Part shown: positions 5,306-6,637 of the stretch, one piece after another
How positions within the stretch are numbered: position 1 is the first letter of the stretch
Layout of the letters: every line of letters starts with the position of its first letter
DNA from: Actinomycetes bacterium
Lineage (GTDB): Bacteria; Actinomycetota; Actinomycetes; Actinomycetales; Actinomycetaceae
Assembly: GCA_023389315.1 (NCBI GenBank)
Contig: JAEWEQ010000006.1
Span: forward strand, 1 to 6,637
Length of the DNA stretch: 6,637 nt
Direction: 5' to 3'
The notes under the pieces: model-generated
Told to the model about the DNA's origin: nothing
The model's input: the letters and a program-made list of their open reading frames with translations, nothing else
Databases searched by the model: none
Translations under genes and position numbers: made by a program

Positions 5306-6400
5306 ATGTTGGCGTCTTCGGTACTTCCCCTCGTGTCGGACACCACGCGTCTGCGGCGCATGACGGACGCGGATGCGGCGGCGTATGCAGACGGTACGGC
5401 AGATGACGCTGTGCGTAGGTTCGGTCATCTTCCGGAGCCTGAGTACACCCCCGAATCGGTACGGACCATGATCCGCGAGGTGGTGGAGCCCAGCTTGGCC
5501 GATGGCACGTTGGCTGTGCTCGCTCTCGCGGATGCCGAGTCTGACGAGTTTGTCGGAAGCATGGTGATGTTCGATATCGGCACCGAGTCGGCGGAGGTGG
5601 GCTTCTGGATCGCCCCTGAGCAGCGTGGCGCTGGTCATGCCACTCGCGGTCTTGACTTGGCCGCCACCCTTGCTCAGGACTCAGGGTTGAGCGCTTTGAC
5701 TGCCCGGACCGCCACCGCCAATTCAGCCTCCCAACAGTGCCTGATCAACGCTGGGTTTGTCGAGACTTCCCGCCAAGCTGACACCACGCCAGCAGACGTA
5801 CGCGAGGAACTCATCCACTACCGCCGCAGGCTCTACCCCGATCCGCACTGGCCGCTATCCACTGACCGGTTACGGCTACGGCTTCACCAGCCAGAAGACC
5901 ATGCCTGGCTGGAGGCACTCTATTCACGTCCCGAGGTCGCCAGATACTTGCTCGATGGCCCGTGGACGGCCGAAGACACCGACACGAACCTCACCCAGCG
6001 ACTTGAAAGAACCGGCCTCGGTTCCACGAGCGGCGCCCTGGCTTTGGTGATCGAACATGATCGCCTCCCAGTCGGCGATGTCGCCTTGTGGCTGACTGAC
6101 CGCGTGCATGGACAAGCCGAAATCGGCTGGGTGCTCGACCCTGATCATGGTGGCCAGGGGTTCGCGTCCGAAGCCGTTCAGGCCGTCCTCAAGGTGGGAT
6201 TCCAGCACTACCAACTACACCGCATCACTGCGCAGATGGATGCTCGCAATGCCCCCTCTGCCGCCCTGGCCCAACGGGTCGGGATGCGTTTGGAAGCCCA
6301 CCACGTCGAGGACTGGTACAGCAAGGGGCAGTGGACCAGTACCTTCGTCTATGCATGTCTGGCAAGCGAACATGTCACTCCACCCCCTGCCACTGTCTAG
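5306..6400 (+). CDS. Tandem-GNAT N-acetyltransferase, RimJ/RimL-like
   Basis: A 364-residue cytoplasmic protein made of two GNAT (Acetyltransf_3 type) domains, each expected to move acetyl from acetyl-CoA to an amine; substrate unknown. Domain 1 is about residues 10-172, with EVGFWIAPEQRGAGHATRGL (97-116) holding the acetyl-CoA pyrophosphate loop and TANSASQQCLINAGF (137-151) the typical NxxS...GF end. Domain 2 is about residues 181-355, with AEIGWVLDPDHGGQGFASEA (271-290) and ARNAPSAALAQRVGM (313-327). Both domains keep the Q/GxxGxA loop, so neither is an obvious dead copy. Ordinary RimJ-like proteins have a single domain of about 180 residues. Mycothiol synthase MshD is also a double GNAT, but the RimJ-like opening of each domain (TTRLRRM, TDRLRLR) argues against it. 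The ATG at 5306 has only a weak AGG upstream. Flanking remnants suggest accessory DNA. Confidence 0.88.
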   Translation: MLASSVLPLVSDTTRLRRMTDADAAAYADGTADDAVRRFGHLPEPEYTPESVRTMIREVVEPSLADGTLAVLALADAESDEFVGSMVMFDIGTESAEVGFWIAPEQRGAGHATRGLDLAATLAQDSGLSALTARTATANSASQQCLINAGFVETSRQADTTPADVREELIHYRRRLYPDPHWPLSTDRLRLRLHQPEDHAWLEALYSRPEVARYLLDGPWTAEDTDTNLTQRLERTGLGSTSGALALVIEHDRLPVGDVALWLTDRVHGQAEIGWVLDPDHGGQGFASEAVQAVLKVGFQHYQLHRITAQMDARNAPSAALAQRVGMRLEAHHVEDWYSKGQWTSTFVYACLASEHVTPPPATV

Positions 6401-6432
6401 CTGGAACGACTTGTCTGCATCCATGTGGGTGA

Positions 6433-6637
6433 GGAGGTCGCATTAGCAAGTCTGCTCTTCGATCAGTGGTGCAGGAAGTAGCCGCCAAGATGTATGCCCG
6501 CACCGACGACCTAGGCAAACGCCTCGCCATCCAAGCCTTCTACCAGCGCATCCTCATCAGCGAAGACGAAAAAGCGGCGATCCAGCTCAACGAGCCGTTC
6601 GCCGCCCTCACACCCACATCTGCCGATGTCAGGTGTT
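6433..6637 (+). pseudogene. 5'-truncated C-terminus of a large serine recombinase (runs off the window)
   Basis: After a stop at 6430-6432 an open frame continues to the window edge for 68 codons. It includes VVQEVAAKMYARTDDLGKRL, then AIQAFYQRILISEDEKAAIQ and LNEPFAALTP. This matches the tail of phage-type serine integrases and resolvases, where a coiled-coil exit is followed by (K/R)RLxNQAxFxRIxI(D/S)ED...L.EPFxxL. The catalytic domain with its serine, the recombinase domain and the zinc ribbon would need several hundred codons upstream; instead the acetyltransferase gene ends 32 bases before. So this is a remnant left by deletion or rearrangement, not a working recombinase. The stop codon is outside the window. 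GTG codons at 6466 and 6469 could start a small protein, but without a well-placed ribosome binding site. Confidence 0.6.

Noticed and set aside
5306..6400. Mycothiol synthase (MshD) as the identity of the tandem GNAT.
   Set aside because: Both halves open like RimJ/RimL proteins and the length and spacing differ from what I recall of MshD. Two GNAT domains alone are not enough to call it.
6401..6478. A continuation of the acetyltransferase frame past its TAG (26 codons) as a read-through extension or split gene.
   Set aside because: The second GNAT domain is complete before the TAG and the following residues match nothing recognisable.

Overview
The window looks like a piece of a high-GC Gram-positive (actinobacterial) chromosome. 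Codons are GC-rich, starts include GTG and TTG, and the -10 boxes I can see are of the TANNNT kind. The pair of a Nif3-family gene followed by a coiled-coil 'zinc ribbon' gene is the arrangement known from Mycobacterium and Corynebacterium (Rv2230c-Rv2229c). A Corynebacterium-like organism is my best guess, but the sequence alone does not settle the genus.

Left part (1-1306). The RNase P RNA gene (rnpB) lies on the minus strand at about 93-494. It is closed by a perfect 15-bp P1 helix and carries the conserved core blocks. Facing away from it, only about 38 bases further on, is yaaA (533-1306, plus). The gap between them holds what look like two divergent, overlapping promoters, and yaaA appears to be leaderless. 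The first 92 bases hold no gene I can assign.

Middle part (1393-4291, minus strand). Three genes are transcribed leftward as a likely operon: a YbjJ-like MFS transporter, a Nif3-family dinuclear-metal protein whose start overlaps the transporter's stop by 8 bases, and a coiled-coil protein of the C4 zinc-ribbon family. In the last one all four positions expected to be zinc-binding cysteines appear to be replaced. The operon converges on yaaA across an 86-base GC-rich gap that can fold into hairpins.

Right part (4388-6637, plus strand). A CPBP (CAAX/Abi) membrane protease with a TTG start diverges from the MFS gene; it is visibly AT-richer than its neighbours. Next come a 150-base gap holding a short minus-strand reading frame that resembles the end of a small helix-turn-helix protein, and a tandem-GNAT acetyltransferase. 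The window ends in a 5'-truncated reading frame that resembles the C-terminus of a large serine recombinase. The right third therefore looks like accessory sequence with decayed mobile-element traces, while the left two thirds look like core genome.

I found no new multi-gene system. The best leads are the lost zinc knuckles, the compact rnpB/yaaA promoter region and the mobile-element scars around the acetyltransferase.
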